Below are positions 1-14,259 of a stretch of 64,000 nucleotides of DNA, in pieces; the first letter of the stretch is position 1; each line of letters starts with the position of its first letter. Below the pieces are notes generated by a model. That model was not told where the DNA came from and ran no database searches. It saw only the letters and a list, made by a program, of their open reading frames with translations. Location: contig NC_089573.1 in the NCBI RefSeq assembly GCF_040115645.1, positions 682,001 to 746,000 of the forward strand, in the 5' to 3' direction. The DNA is from Euwallacea fornicatus (lineage: Eukaryota; Arthropoda; Insecta; Coleoptera; Curculionidae). Both the position numbers and the translations under genes were made by a program.

Positions 1-693
1 CCGTCAGTTAGTTTTTGTGAAAAGCCGCTCCTTTTTATTAGGAAACTTTCGGTGGCAGCTCCAGATGATCCATCATATCCTACAGGACAAGGGGATAATT
101 TGTTATGATTTGTTTTGTACGCTTGCACTTGAACGTTGGCACGTATTCATGTTAAGTTTGAACCCGACGCCCGTTTGATGCTCATATACAGGATGGCCCA
201 GAAATGCGCAATCGCCGGATATCCCTCTTGACCTCCGCGTTGGGCTGAGAAATTGGAAATTAGGGCGATGGAGAGGGGTACAAGGTATCCCAAAAAACTA
301 TGGCTTTCTCAAATGATGTTTGACGAAACGGGAAACGAGGCAGTTTTGACAGATCTATCGTTACGAGAAATAGAGCGATTTAACGCTCTCATTTTTTCTT
401 TTTTGAAAAATCGCACATAGTGCGCAAGGCACGAATTATTTTAGGGGTCCCCCATTAAGAATCCTAATTCTGAAATGCTGCGTGGAATTCATTGCTTCAC
501 CCTGCGTAGCTCTTCATTATTTCCCAAAAATATGCCCAGAACCTCCCTACGCAGTTCATGTGGTTAAAATTGTCTTCTATTGCACTGCTAAATTCATATA
601 ATGCCAAAAGCTGCGACCTTCATCAGACAGAATACGAGGATAGTCGCAAATGCACCTGACCTAACACTTAAAGAATATTTTTTTTATTCTACA
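1..693. other. unassigned sequence left of a mariner fossil
   Basis: I see no coding gene here. The stretch abuts the 3' end of the mariner transposase fossil and may include the element's degenerate terminus, but I could not match terminal repeats across it. Confidence 0.4.
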
Positions 694-1510
694 TTATTCT
701 TCAACATAGTCTCGTTTAAGACTGACATAATTTTCTCCAGAGGTCTGGACTCTGTATACAGTGAGAAGCTCCGATTCTTTCAAAATAGGCACCAAGCTTG
801 GACTCCCCCTTTCCATTATCGGCAAATCTCCAACCACCGAGTGGTTTCTTCAGGTTTGAGAATTCGAAATCCGGCGAATAGGGTGGATGAGGCTAGACCC
901 AGTGGACTGATTTTGACCATCGCGACGACGGTAGCGTGGACTGGGGCGTTGTTTTGATAAAACAAGACTTTCGTTTTGTACTAAAAGCGCTCAAACACCG
1001 AAATAAATTTGTATATCGATCTCAGTTTTGTTTTTTATTTTTTTTTTTTAAGGAGAAGGTAAGTACACATTATTCCCAAAAAACCGACGCCATCACCCAT
1101 CTCGCAGATAGAAAGGTTTTCGCCTTCCTTAGGACCGATTCTCCCTTTTGAGTCTATTGTTTTGCCTGCCCTTTCGACTCAGGTACGAAGTGATGAACCC
1201 ACGTTTCAGCTGTGGCTATGAATCGACCCAAAAGCTCGGTTTCATTGCTGCGAAACTCCGTCTAACGCTCCCTTAAAAGCTCATCAAGGCTCTGTTTTTG
1301 TTGATCTTGCGCATAGCTTTCGCATATCTGATAGTTTGATCAAAACGCGTTGTGCAGCACTCTTTGAAACGTCCATCTTTGCAGTCTCGTGAGTTTTTCC
1401 CACAATATCCGGAATGGTCAGATCTGGAGTGTCGTCGGGTTCGCCACTGCGGAGTTCGTCTTGGCAGGTGGTACGACCGCATTTAATTTCTGCCACCCGT
1501 CATTCTACAG
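694..1510 (-). pseudogene. mariner transposase fossil (irritans-like)
   Basis: Read on the minus strand in several frames, this follows the order of a mariner transposase. The helix-turn-helix end lies at about 1500-1284 (GRTTCQDELRSG, then MRKLCAR). Next comes a TWVHHFVPES block near 1200, where the family has DETWIHH, then the KAKTF / VMASVFWE region near 1110-1060. The PHPPYSPD block lies near 890, and a terminal SLKRDYVEE is followed by a stop at 694-696. The first catalytic motif reads AETW rather than DETW, and frameshifts and stops are frequent, so it is inactive. Segments after the helix-turn-helix are missing compared with the family's usual roughly 345 residues. Assignment to the irritans group is from motif memory only. 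Confidence 0.75.
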
Positions 1511-1698
1511 TTGCCGACGAAACACTAGGTAGAATGGACTGACACCTTTCAAATGCGAATGGTGAATCACTTATCGATGACTGACTTTTTCCACTTTCAC
1601 GAAATCTCTAAAAACAGCTCCAAAGCGAACGCAAATCGATGTAGCACCGTCAAACCTTTTAAGGTTAGATATTTGTACTATAGGCCGATTGTTAGTTT

Positions 1699-1867
1699 AA
1701 AAATAAAAATAAAAATAAAAATAAAAATAAAAAATAAAAATAAAAATAAAAATAAAAATAAAAATAAAAATAAAAATAAAAATAAAAATAAAAATAAAAA
1801 TAAAAATAAAAATAAAAATAAAAATAAAAATAAAAATAAAAATAAAAATAAAAATAAAAATAAAAAT
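1699..1867. repeat. (AAAAAT)n microsatellite, about 28 units
   Basis: A 6-bp unit AAAAAT is repeated almost perfectly for 169 bases, with one unit one A longer. Open frames through it (Lys-Asn on plus, Phe-Leu or Phe-Tyr on minus) are by-products of the repeat and not genes. Confidence 0.97.
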
Positions 1868-3059
1868 ACGTCAGGTCGAGTACTCCTCGGACCATACTGG
1901 CCACGAGACTCCAGGCGAGGTAATAAACCGGAGTTTCTGCTCAAAATCATATAACTTTGCATAATTAAAATCAGGTAAAGATAATTAAGTAAAATGCAAA
2001 TGTCGTCGCGCTAAATTGTCTTTCTTTACATTTGCCAAAATGTAAGACTTTTTTCCGTTATACCATTAGTCAACGATAAACTGTGTCCGAGGAAAGAGCA
2101 CCAAAGAACAACCTTAGCCCATAGGCACACTCAACATCCTCGTATTGATAGGAATACTCGAGTGTTATCCACGTATTTTTGCGATCTGCAAAATTCAATT
2201 ACTCACGTGAGATCGGATGTGTAAATGGAAATGTAAATGGAGTCAATATGGTTCGTCGAGTCACCCTTCCGTTCAAGGCGGTATAGCGCGGCTCAAATTG
2301 GGCGTACACGCATGGATATCTTGCGAACTACAAGAGCCAGCAAAATGGTTAAATATGATGGATGCAATAAAGATTAGTCGATGAGAGTTTAACAGTCATG
2401 CTCTTTTAGAAAAGATTTAACTTTTGTCCGTTTTTTGAAATTACTTTCAAAATACCGAAAATTGCCTGTTCTTTTACCTTTTCGAAAAATTACTGTAAAT
2501 TCCCGATCTCGAAATAATTTTTAAACTCGCAACAACGCCATTAGGGCAACTTTTTGCGAAAACTTCATCCGTGCGTTAAATTGTTAGTTAAGACGTTTCG
2601 GTTCTGAGATATCGTCATATGTATTTTTTAATTATGCCCCCATTATCGCTTGTAAGACAATTTGGAAGCTTTCGTTCTTCTTTCCCAAGAGCTTTGCCCT
2701 GCAGAGAAATATTTAAGGTTTACGTCAAGAAATTAAAAAAATTAAAGTTAGCCACAACCTCGGCGATCATCGCTGGACAAAACAGCTTCTACCGCGGGAA
2801 AAATTAACAACTTCACTGATTAATTAGGCAATTAATCGAGCAATTGTGAAGCTGAAGCGAAGAAAACTAACTCTACAGTTACCGTGAAATTCGTATTAAC
2901 CTAACACAGGTTTTCAGAATATGTGAATGACATTTTTCAAAAACTGAATTAGTTGTTCGGCACATCCTGAAAATAGCTCTGCTCTATCTGCTCCAGAGTT
3001 ACAGAAAAGCTCAAACTGGTGCGCATAATTTTTTACTTATCCCCAGAGGAAAAAAATCG
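1868..3059. other. unassigned AT-rich sequence
   Basis: No gene, RNA or clear repeat structure could be supported between the microsatellite and the next transposase fossil. Confidence 0.4.
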
Positions 3060-3700
3060 ACAAGTTTAATGTCCGAGTGCCTTGCTGACCATTTTACTGG
3101 ACCGTTGGTTGATATCTCCTTGTTATTAACGACTTGTCTCAATAAATTTTGAACTTGGCGAGTATTGTGTACGGGTCATCCGTCCTGTTGGAGCCATATA
3201 CACCTACATTACCGATTTGTTACGAGGAATTGTGCTTCTAACAGTCGGCCATCGGTGGTTCTCTCTCTCCAAGAGATCCAAACGTCGTTGCCCGGCCAGC
3301 ACAGAGTTGTAAATGGACACTTTTGTCCGAAAGTAAGCCGTAACATCTGATTTTCTAATTATTAGTGTTCTGTGGTCTCGAACCAACCTTCCGTCCATGC
3401 CATACCACGCACTAAATCCAAATCGTGTCTATAGCCTACGTTGGGTCATTGCTTGGGAATTCTCAATGGTACAAAAAAGGTGATTTGTGCTTGTTAAACA
3501 TTTGCAGCAATTGCTGAAATACGCCTCATCCCTTCCATTAACATTTTTACTGAAATTGCGTGTTTCTTGACATTAGTTTGAGAACCAATTTGAGAATGCG
3601 AGGCGCCTCGGATGAAGTCAGTTTCTCTTAAGCCTTGAAGAATAGTTGGACTATATACGAACGATGTTTGCTCTCCTTGGGAAGTCATTGAATTGCCATC
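3060..3700 (-). pseudogene. degenerate Tc1/mariner-type DDE transposase
   Basis: The minus strand carries scattered transposase blocks. Near 3390 there is a VWHG segment. Near 3190-3060 a WLQQDG..PVHNTRQVQNLL stretch runs into GPVKWSARHSD, which corresponds to the second-aspartate region (FQQDGxPxH ... GPxxWPxRSPDLTPLD) of Tc1/mariner-type transposases common in insects. Several stops and frame changes separate the blocks. The upstream part (3700-3494) stays open for 64 codons, but I do not recognise it. The element is dead and its ends were not found. Confidence 0.55.
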
Positions 3701-6700
3701 CTCGTTATGATCAATTTTCTCATAATAACTCCCGTCGACGTCGATGAATTCGCATTAAATTATTCTCTAATTCTATTATTACGGTCCTGACGTTTTGATA
3801 ATGCTTGAGCCGTGACTCTTCAAAGGATAATTTCTTCGGGTCGTTACAAGATTTTTGAATAATCGTGCTCTGGGTAGTGGCCTTTTAGGATAGAGTTGCA
3901 AATTATTCGCGGAGGCAAGATTTTTATGCTTATTGAATTTCATATTGTGATTTTCATAGGTGACGTCAGTTCTTTTTTGTGCTCCAAAAGCAGCCGAGGG
4001 CCGGCAACAACACAGTGGCGAATAAGAAATGAAAATTGATGATGATACCTCCATGATATCGAAACGTTCGAACTGAAACTGATTGCGCAGGCGGAGAGCG
4101 TGGAAAAATTAATCCAGCAATGTTTTTGCAGATTGGAAAAATAGTTCACAATTGGAAATTTATAGTAATTTTTCAGAAGTGCCCTTATGGCTTTCTCAAA
4201 AAAAAGTCATGGGGTGAAAACTTTTACGACTAAAAACGACGTAGAACTGGTTAGAAATCTCCCTTCATCTTGTTACACTGAACCAAGTAAATTTCTGTTT
4301 TGCGAGCTTAACCGTTTCCATTAGGGTACATGCTGAAGATTTCGTGTCTACGATCTTCTTCGTTCATAGGACAAATGTTTGAATTACCGCCATGAGTACG
4401 TTTGGAGAAAAAATTGCTTCATCTCGTGGTATCACCAATTGGGTTCTACAAATTGATAAGTAGCGCTACTCTCTCATAAGGTAAAACGAGATGTCTGGTA
4501 AATTAAATAGGCAAAGTGGCATGTTGGGATATCGGTCCTTACATCGATAAGTTCGCAAAGCTTCTCTCCCTAACCACTTGTAACTTTTAACTAATAAGGT
4601 CTTAACATTGCGCATGAATGTCCAAATACATGTCTAATTTAACGTCTAGAGGGCAGCAGTGCATCCACCGTCCAAGTTTTCCCTAGGTTATGCATCACCC
4701 TGTATATGCCACGCGTGTTTTCAAAGGGTTTTGAATTTTTCTTTAAATCGGGCAAATTTGAGCTGGTCTAAGGATCTGGGAACTAATTAAATAGACGAGA
4801 AAGCTAAAGTGACTTTTAAAGTTTTCTTTAAACACTTTCGATCAAGCTATCTATTTAGATAGAACTGAAGCGGAATAAATTTCAAGACGAAAGGGTGAAA
4901 TGGTGTAATTGAGCTTTCGCCTTTAAAGTTCCTAGGTACTACACGGTCTGTAAGGCCGAGAATTCTGGTAGAACCACATTCCAAGGCGGCGGTCGAGACG
5001 AGACGAAATAAAAGATTCGATGAGGACAAGCCTTTGGACCACCTCTATCTCGCGATCCTACCAACGTACAGGGCGAATATCCCACACAAACCATAAAAGA
5101 AAACGATCAAAGAAATCCGTCATTTATCAATGGCCCTTCCATACTTACAAATTACATCTTTAACGTATTGCCGAGTAATACGTGCTTACCAAGAAATTCA
5201 CATATTTAAGGAATCCTTATCGACGCCTTTTAAGGTTTTATGTAAACTATAATGGTGATTGTATCCAAAAAATTAACTCAAAGGTGGCGGCTCTCCATCA
5301 ATAGCACCAAAGAAAAAGCCAGAATGGTACTTGAAGGGTAACCGAATTTTGTCGGACCCAATGGACAGGTACGGTTTCCTATTTAGTTAAACCTCGGGGC
5401 TGGGTTTTATTCACCTGTTTTCGCTTGTAAGTTCGGATGATTGGCGGAAACGCAGCCATCGAAGTAGGTACCTATTGTTGGGCACCATGGGGATTATCGA
5501 AGATTTACTAATTTACATCTTTTTAGGTGTTTGGAAGGTATTCGATTCTCAAAAGAAAAGAAATTCGTACTTTTCGCGGGTCAATCTCTAGGAAGTAGCT
5601 GGCAATTGGATCGCAGAGTGGGACACGAAATATTCTCAAAATTTCTTCGTGAATTCAAAAAATCCTCAAAAATACGAGATGTTTCCTTTCTTATTTTAGA
5701 CTTAAAGTTACATAGAAATGGTCTTCGTGAATGTATGTATATATTTTATGAAAATGAATTCTAATATCTAGGTCCCTGTAAAAGTACTAAAATTGCCACA
5801 TCTAGAGCGCGAAAATGTCGAAAAAGATTGAAAGTTTGGATGAAATCGTATGATAAACGAAGTATTTTTAGAATTGTCAGGAGCTCTCGTTAAAACGAGA
5901 CTTTGCCATCGAAAATTACAACGCCCTGTACACATAAAATCCAAAAAAATATCATTTTTCAAACAACTTTTCAACGAACTTTTTTTCCAACTGTTATATT
6001 TTTCACGGTTCTGCAGTGGATCGCCCGACGTAGCCCACCCAGTATTTAAAATGTGAAAAATTATGTAGATTCCTTTAACAAAAATGCTTTTTCCTGTTAT
6101 TTGCATAAAAAAATTCAAAAATTATTGCTGAAAAATTATTTTAGAATTTATTTTCACAATGACTCCCAAGCAAGATGTGCCGAAAATATGAAAAAATTTT
6201 TGAATTAAAAAATATACAGTGCGTTCCTGAAACTACATAAATTCAAGTAAAAATAAGAGATGTGTTTTCAGTAAATCACTCTTGCACTTCAAGTATCGAC
6301 AAAAATGGCAGGTTTTGATATGTATTCCATGCACCCAGGCTGGCTCAAAAGTTGAAGGCCACATAGTCAGTACACTTTTGCAATTGGAGACATTTTTTTG
6401 TATTCCCCTGGTACTTTAAGCATTTTTCATGGTTGCACACTTCAGCTATAAAAAAAAAAAATGTCCAGTAAAATCATGAAAATTCTGTTTTTGGGTCATC
6501 CGGTGTACGTCGCAAAAATATCAGAATTAATATCTATTTTACTAATCGTTATACTTGACATGCAAACGCGTTCTTTTCCAAAAATCATAATTTTGCTTTT
6601 TACCCAATCAAAATCGCGCAAGAGCAGCTATAAAAAAAAAACAGGTTTTCGTGCGAAGGTCTCAACCATAAGTCCCATGAAGGCAATTCTGCACCGTTTG

Positions 6701-9700
6701 TAATTATTTTTTGAAACAATTGTTCAGTCTGAAGCTTTAAAGGTTCTAAATAGTGTGCCAGATTTATCTCTTGAATGAACGAATGAATGAACGAGTGAAG
6801 AAGGTGGGAGGCAGACAAATACCTAGACGACGTATAGGCTGCACGGATGGCCCCACTTAAGTGGAATTACAGCAGTCCCGTCAGATTGATGAAGCTGACG
6901 AGTCTGTTGAAGTGCAACTCCTTGATCCCGTTAAGAAACAGGATTAGCTGTTCAAAGTATTTACTTCGTCCAGACATGTACGGAAGCTGGATGTTTCATC
7001 AGCGCGTATCCAGATTTTTCGTCGTGTGCTCATCAGACGCTTACATCACCACAAGTCAGTCAGCAGGCCATCCAGCGTACTCATCTTTCTTCTTTGAGAC
7101 AGGAAACACTTGTCCGCATAGCATTTGATCCGGCCGTACGTTCCGTATTCTACCACATGCAATGGACAACTATCCAGCTTTACAGGATCTGGGAACTAAT
7201 TAGTGGAAGCATGTGCTTTATCGTGCGCACGTGCCCAGGTTTGCAGATCCTGGAAGCATGCGCTTTATGTTTGAAGAGCGATTGTGGGAGGAGTTCTGGA
7301 GACCAGTCCGTGAACGGAGCCCTCCTACTAGAGTGGTTGATCAAATTGATATACCGAGTTAACACCCGGTATTTCTGCAGATGATAGTAATGAAATCTTG
7401 TTTACGCGTAGATTAGATTGAAATTAATGCAGATTTGAAAAGTGTCAAAAAATAATCTATGTTAACAAAGCTGGAGGAATTTAATTTATGTTACGACATT
7501 TCGTGAAACTGCCCTACCTACAGTTAATACCCTGTATTTTCCTTGCTTTATAATTCGTTTTTATAACACTGCCAAGAGGAAATTAGCCTTTCCAGTACGT
7601 TAGGTCCAACACGGTTAGATCCAGAAAAGCCCGGTTACGTTGCGTTAAGTTACCGGATCTCACCACTTGAGGTGCGCCTGGGAAGATTTGTTAGAGAGGC
7701 CGTTTAAGGAGCCCTGTACCCCTTAGCGTCCTATTTATCTCTATTTCTTGTTCCAGAAAAGCATCTTTTTTACAAATATTTTACTAGATACCAATTCGAA
7801 AACATGCAAGAACTAAACAGTTTTGGAACAAACGACAAAATAGCTTTCCTATGCGCTGGAAGTAAAAGTTATACAAGAATGGCTAGTGAGTGATAACGAA
7901 ACTACGTCACTTTTTTATTAATTTGCAGAAAGAACGGACGTTTAGCCTTGGACAAAATATATTATTATACTCGCATAGAATGAGCATTACTCCCTCAGGA
8001 GCCAGATCCGTGAATATGCTTGATAGCACTCTCCCGGACAACAACAATAAAATATCGAGATTGCTCATATTGGACACGGCAAGATTGTCTTAACTGAACC
8101 ATTTCGATATAATTATGTATATCTAAAAATAAGTACACGATTCGATGTAAAACCGCAATAAGATAAACTATAGAAATTTAAAGAAGAGTTGGAAAATTGA
8201 GATGTGATTGAAAGGAGTCTGACACCCGCAAAAAATGACACCGACAAAACTAATTATGTAATCTATAACTAAGAAACTAGTTATTTAACAAAGAAGTATA
8301 TTAATGTGTGAATGTGAACATAACTGTTTAACGCTTGAGCGAAGCTCGCGCGTTAATAGAGTTAAGACGGATTCCTCATCAATGCACGAGTTGATTGCAC
8401 TATTTTTCCGGCGAATGCAGGTGTTGCGCCTGATTCTTAAAGAAAATCTAATTTTTTGATTTATCGTGAAGAAAATAGCTGATAATTCCAATTTGAAAGA
8501 AAAATTTTATGTTGCATCCTGAACGTAGTCCGTCACGCACGGGAGTATGCGAGTTGCCTATGTAAAAAAGTCAAACTCAATGACAGTGACAGATAAATGA
8601 CATATGCAGAAACACAGACGACGTAAACTGATTGTTTTATAGCTTGCCTGCTGAGTAGGTCTCAGGTAAAATCGCAACATCATGTATGTTGATTTGGTAC
8701 ATACCTACCTGCTTATAATACTGTGCATTAAATTAACGCAACTGAAAAATGGAGTGTTTAGTTTATCATTAATGATCTGTTTCACAGACCTTTCCCCACA
8801 GATCGTGTAATTCTACGCACACGCAGGACGAGTCGTGACACTGTTATGGCACTCTGACCATTCCTACTAGTCCCATAATTCGTTTGCCTTAGCGGGAGAG
8901 CGCATTTGCCAAAGTCAACCAAAAAAGTGGATTAATAAATTTTAATTACATTTTTATGTGTTGTTTGACTGCATACTATTAATTTGCGGTAATAAAATGC
9001 TAATTATTTTAACTATGTAGGCATCATAATCAGTTTATTATTTGCTGTCAGATTCCTCGTTCTCTAACGTTCACCTCCCCATACGTTTTCAGCCGCTTCT
9101 CGAACACCATATGCCACACAACACATCTCCATTAGTATTATATTGTAGATAATTAATTTCATTATGTAAGTTAAACGTGGTTTAGAAAAAGACACTCAAG
9201 TAAAGCTCTTGAAGCTGCCTAGTTATGCATGTCTAGTTGTCTCAAAAGTGCCCATGCAGCGAGGAAGTTCCCAGTAAAACGCTATAATTACATAAGTTGA
9301 GGTTTATTACCATTTAACTTTTTATTGGTCTTCCTTTTACCGATTTAACGGACGCACATTCTCCAAACGAGTGAGATGAAGATACGGTTCGCAGAAGAAA
9401 CGAGCGAGATGTTGAGCGCTTCAGGCCCGCGAAGCAAGTTCTTCAACAAAAGCAACGTTGCCGGTCCCACTAATATTGTAGCAATTTATAGCTATGAGAA
9501 ACCACAGGGGAAGTTGTTTATTTTCGGATCCTTGGAACTAGTGAAGGTCATTTTTTTACTCGACTAGAAGGACGCCGAAGGCAAATGTAATTAATTTTGA
9601 ATTTTTCCGTAAAATAAGGTCGTGCAAAGTGCTCCATTTTTTTATCACCGTCTGAGGGAATTATTGTGAATAAGCAGTTTCCCCTAACTTTGCTGGCTTA

Positions 9701-10559
9701 ATCGTGTCCAAAGATTAATAGCCGCTAAAGATGTGTTTGGGTCGAGAAATCTCTGCATAGGTGTCTAGAACGTATTTTAGAACCATTTAGAAGGAGAGAG
9801 GCCCTGCCCATGAGATTAAAAAATACATGATTAACATTCTGAAATACTTCTAGAGACAGGGAATGCTCAATCTCTGTCAGACCTTTATGATGGTTGGGAG
9901 CCATGAAACATGATGTGAAACAGCGCATATTCTGGACAGAAACATCACATTACCACCTTCTTGCTTACTTTCGAGACAGTGAAAACGATACAACCAAGTA
10001 ACTGCACTTTTTCAAAATTAAAATATGCTAGAAGCATCATGGTAACCGGTAACACTTCTATGAAAATACGCATGTATAAATGGATCAAAAATGTATTTTT
10101 TCTTATTCCTCCCTTTACAAATCTAAAAATGAACCTAATTGCTTTTAACGTTCTCGAAATAGTGTCATTTAACTAGAGCGAATTTGATTGAAAATCGCAA
10201 TATTAGAGCTGGATATTTCACGTTTTATGTATAATTTACAATTAGCTGTAAGAGGTGAGCCCGGCGGGGGGTAAGTCTTTTTTTTTTTTCGCAAATTTTT
10301 TTTTAAAATGTCTTGAAATTTCAGAGAGTTGTTCGAATTTTGGTCCTACGATTTGTGTGAAGTGGGAGACCTGCAATATGGCCAAAAAAATTCTAGTTAA
10401 CTTTTTTACTAATTTTAGAAATTTTTGAAAATTGCAAAACACTTTTGTTTTTTTTTTATAAATCACTTCAAAAACGAAAAACAGGTAACATTGTTTTGAA
10501 ATGACTATTAAAGTCGCATTTTCCCCCTCTAACATCTTCCTGATAATAGTTTCCCAGTT
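3701..10559. other. 6.9-kb gene-free, repeat-derived region
   Basis: No gene is recognisable. Short open frames here (all under about 120 codons) overlap each other on both strands and show no family motifs. A short GAAT-type microsatellite lies at about 6773-6797. Sequences such as the one near 6230 (GTGCGTTCCTGAAACTAC) resemble ends of short inverted-repeat elements, but no partner end was matched with confidence. Confidence 0.4.
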
Positions 10560-10589
10560 ACCCACATGTATATAGATACACATATACGA

Positions 10590-10970
10590 GGTATTTCATT
10601 TTTTCAATTACGTCAATTTTATCCCCTTCAAAATGGTCTCCGTTACACACGATGCATTTTTGCCATTGCTTCTTCCAATCCCCCAAACACTTTTGAAACT
10701 CGAAGTAATCTCGTCTACACTTCCGAAAAGACAACCCTTCGAAGATCTGTTTATTTCCGGCAAGAGAAAGATATCGCAGGGAGCCAAATCTGGCGAATAT
10801 GAAGGTTGCGGCATCATCAAAGTGCTGTTTTTAGTCAAAAATTCACGAATTGCTTCATGCAAACGACGTTGAACTTGTAAGTAATATTCTTTGTTGATCA
10901 TTTTCGCAAAACTTATTGAAAGTTCTTTGATCCATTTTTCAAAGATCGCCGCCCGTTTCGAACACAATGT
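10590..10970 (-). pseudogene. C-terminal fragment of a mariner transposase
   Basis: The minus strand encodes an REFLTKNSTLMMPQPSYSPD block (third catalytic aspartate region) followed by LAPCDIFLLPEI, a FGSVDEI block and, after a frame change, the CNGDHFEGDKID tail near 10640-10600. This is the last third of a DD34D mariner transposase. The region that should hold the first two aspartates is missing or unreadable, so this is a truncated fossil. It differs enough from the copy at 694-1510 to be a separate insertion of another lineage. Confidence 0.75.
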
Positions 10971-13900
10971 AACTCTTTTTGATAATTGTAAACAGACTAA
11001 ACTTTTAATATACACATTGTTTAGGAACATATTTGCCAACACAACAAGCGAAAAATCGCATAAATAGAATTAATACGGCCCACAAAATTACAAAATTTTA
11101 TTTTTTTTAACACGTCTGGCACATAGGTAGTACCAATTTGAGCCGCACTCTATACTATAAGTAACGAAAGTGCTAACTAGAAATCGCCCACCCAATCTAT
11201 GCATGTATGTACATACATATGTATGTCGTAGGTAGACATCCTCATTTCATTCAAGAAAGTTCAGGCATGTTGGGAAAAAATACTCTATATACTACATTTT
11301 TTCCACCTTTGGAACGTAATGGATGCCGAGATATGTGAACCTAAGAAAACAGTATTTTAAGAAAAATTATTTAAAAAGTGATAGGGCCATACCCGCATCG
11401 CCTCTTCGTATCGTATCCAATTGTCTCGGAACCACACAGGGTTAAGGGCTAATGCGCATGCCAGACAGAATGAATCTTAAATTAGTGCAGTGTTACGGCA
11501 CCGTCATATGATCGTAAATCCCACACAGCGGTACGTGTTTGGAAAAGGGTACCATTGTCTGTGGTTCCTTTTTTTCACGCACTTGCTCCTTGCTGGACCG
11601 GATAGCGATGAACCATAGGCGGGGATTTTTCTGTTTTAACTCCCTTTTAACAGCTGTTACTGACGTACCTAGGTACCGTAGTAAAAAACGTGGGATAAGC
11701 AATGGAAATAGAAACAGAACATTGAACGCCATTGAACTGGTGATAATAATAAATCCGAGGTTGTACCGGCCGCCTTGGCCGGGATACCCAAAGGGCACCC
11801 ACAAACAAAGGAAGACAATCAAATAAAAACAAAAGCCGGCTTAGTGGGTACTATCCGCTGGTAGTAGTGCGTTCACCCGCATGCGTGCATTTATTTATTT
11901 TTTTTTTCGTATCAACTCGATTTCAAGAACGATTCTACCAACAAGGAAGTGCGTTATTGTTGTAGTTCTATGGGCAAAAACTTTGTGCTAACGGAAAAAA
12001 ATCCCCGATGCTTTTGCCGCAGAGCAAACAAACTTCGTCCCACAGTGCGTCTCTTTAGAACGTGGAATGTCGCAGTTTCCTGCTTCAACTATCTAATGCC
12101 TGAATAAACAGGCCTATTATTTGCCATATGTAGTGAGGTGCATGTTCGGAAAACCATAAAAACCTGCAGTAATACTTTTCCTGCGGTGGTTCTTAGAACC
12201 TGTACGGAAAGAGAGATTTAAGACTTTTTGAATTAAATGAATAAAATGAAAGAGCAGTCCCCTGAAGTACATGGTAGGGGATGGTAATAATCTTAAAAAA
12301 TATATATACGTATAAATGGTATTTTTTAAAATTAATCAAATGGTCATTTATTTGTCAAACTAGCTGTCCGTTAATAAGAGTTTCTGCACCGAAACTGAGT
12401 AGTTCTTCAAGTTCATTTTGGTACCAGCATTTAAGCAGCAATAACCGTTTCTGGTACTTTCCTCACATATCTCAACTCGTTGGTATACAAAAACTTGCTA
12501 CCTTCCTTTTTTTTTGTCCCGTAAAAACCCTCATTTGCCACCACTGTACCAATGTCATCAAATTACAGTCAGCGCTATCTACTCTACATCATTTAATCGT
12601 CTTTGTTTATTACATGTGCTTAGACGAGGATGAAAGCAATGGCATTGATACGAAACCGTAAGTTGTAAAGTAGACTCTGGACGCAATTAACACACACGAT
12701 TTACCTTTTGTTCTCATATAAAAAGGGTGTATGAGAAAATGATGATGATATGCTATGCGCAGCATCATTACCTACTTTGTTTATACAAGAAGTTGGGCCA
12801 AATAAGGGTTTAAACAGACAAAATTAGAGATTGTGTTAAATTTTTAAGTTCAATAAAACTGAAGTCTGCTTAAAATGTTTAAACCTTGTTTAGATGAAAA
12901 AAAAAAGAAATTTCACAAGGCAAACCTCTTGAATAATTAAAACTCGGGTACGAATTACCAAAGAAACTTTGCTGCAACAAAATAAGAGGTGATCTACGCA
13001 TGTTATTCGAATATAGAGGGTGTTTCGAAATTTATTCCATAAACTTTAACATCGTTCTATACCTTGAAAAAATGTATTGTATTTGTTAACACATCTTTCA
13101 AAGCAATTGAAGAGTTATAATATTTCAGAAACAGCTTTAACGTTTTACAAATTTCGTACATGAGAGTTAAATGTGACGATAACGGCGATATTACCGAATT
13201 AAAATTTTTTCCCTCAAGAAAGTAACATTTCTTTATTTTACTTGAAATACCCAAGGTTTTTCTTATTATTGCTTTGTCTCGTTTAGTTTTTGAGATATCG
13301 ACGAATATATATATTTTTTTTCAGTTTTAGACGATCTGCAGCTCCATGGCTATTCGAGACAATTTAAAATGGATTGAACTCTATCAAATACTATTTAATT
13401 TAAAATTTTAAAATGTCGTAAATTTTGGAAATTTCTCAAAAGTGTCAATCGATGTCCGTTTTCAAATGCGGCTTCTCTATCAAAAACCCTTATAGCGTTA
13501 GAAATTGTAAAACTGATAAATTCAAAACTTTGTGTGTTATTTTGTTAAAAACTGTAGAGGATTAGAATAGGACATTTTTCAGAAAAAATACCTAGAATGA
13601 CCACCAGAAGTTTCAGCATCTAGAGAAAAAACTACGAATTTGACAACATCGCCATGGTGATCATTGGATCGGGCATTACATTTGGCCCCCTGTAGAAAAT
13701 TTAGTAAATTTTGCTCAAACTTTTCCCCGATTATTTGATCTTATCAATACTTTGGAAAGATAATGTGTAAGTTATATTTCAAAAGTTTCGTTAATATACA
13801 ATATCTTAACACCATTTCCAAAAATTAAAAGAAAACGCATTACACTGTTTTCCTTCAGTCGTCCTCGGTGAATAGTCTGGACCTTTCTGTATGTGTACCT

Positions 13901-14255
13901 GCTAGTTATCCCAGATTTTATGCGATAGCAAATGTCTCAAAACCTCGTAAAGGTAGACGAAGGTATAAATACAAAAGATGGAGACAGGCATATAAGCTGA
14001 ACGTCATTTTAAATCTACAGGATGTCTCAAAAAAGTACATTAGAAATACACTTTCTTTTTTCAACGGAAGAGGGGTTCTATCTTGTTGTATTTTTTAATA
14101 CCTCCCAGGTTTCCAAGACTCTGTGTTGTGTACTCTTTTTTGTTTACTCCCGTGTTTGTCTTATGGCCTTTTCCGATTTTTAACTATTTTTTTGAACTGT
14201 TTCATCACTGTCAACAGCCGTAACTCGGAAATATGTAACGGTTTGAGTTGTAGTC
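10971..14255. other. gene-free region with weak element ends
   Basis: No gene recognised. Short palindromic GTATGTACATACATATGTATG-type sequence lies near 11205-11225. A GGGTGTTTCGAAA end near 13017 and a GGCCCCCTGTAG end near 13683 could bound one short transposable element of about 670 bp, but the terminal match is poor. A 109-codon minus frame (11493-11822) shows no family motif and has an open frame on the opposite strand. Confidence 0.35.
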
Positions 14256-14259
14256 AAAG

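Noticed and set aside
1553..1962. Overlapping open frames of 133, 94 and 70 codons with Lys-Asn, Phe-Leu and Phe-Tyr runs
   Set aside because: They merely read the AAAAAT hexamer repeat in three frames and contain no other coding signal.
11493..11826. Opposed 109- and 95-codon frames
   Set aside because: Both strands are open over the same bases with no motif or splice context; this is likely chance in a slightly GC-richer patch.
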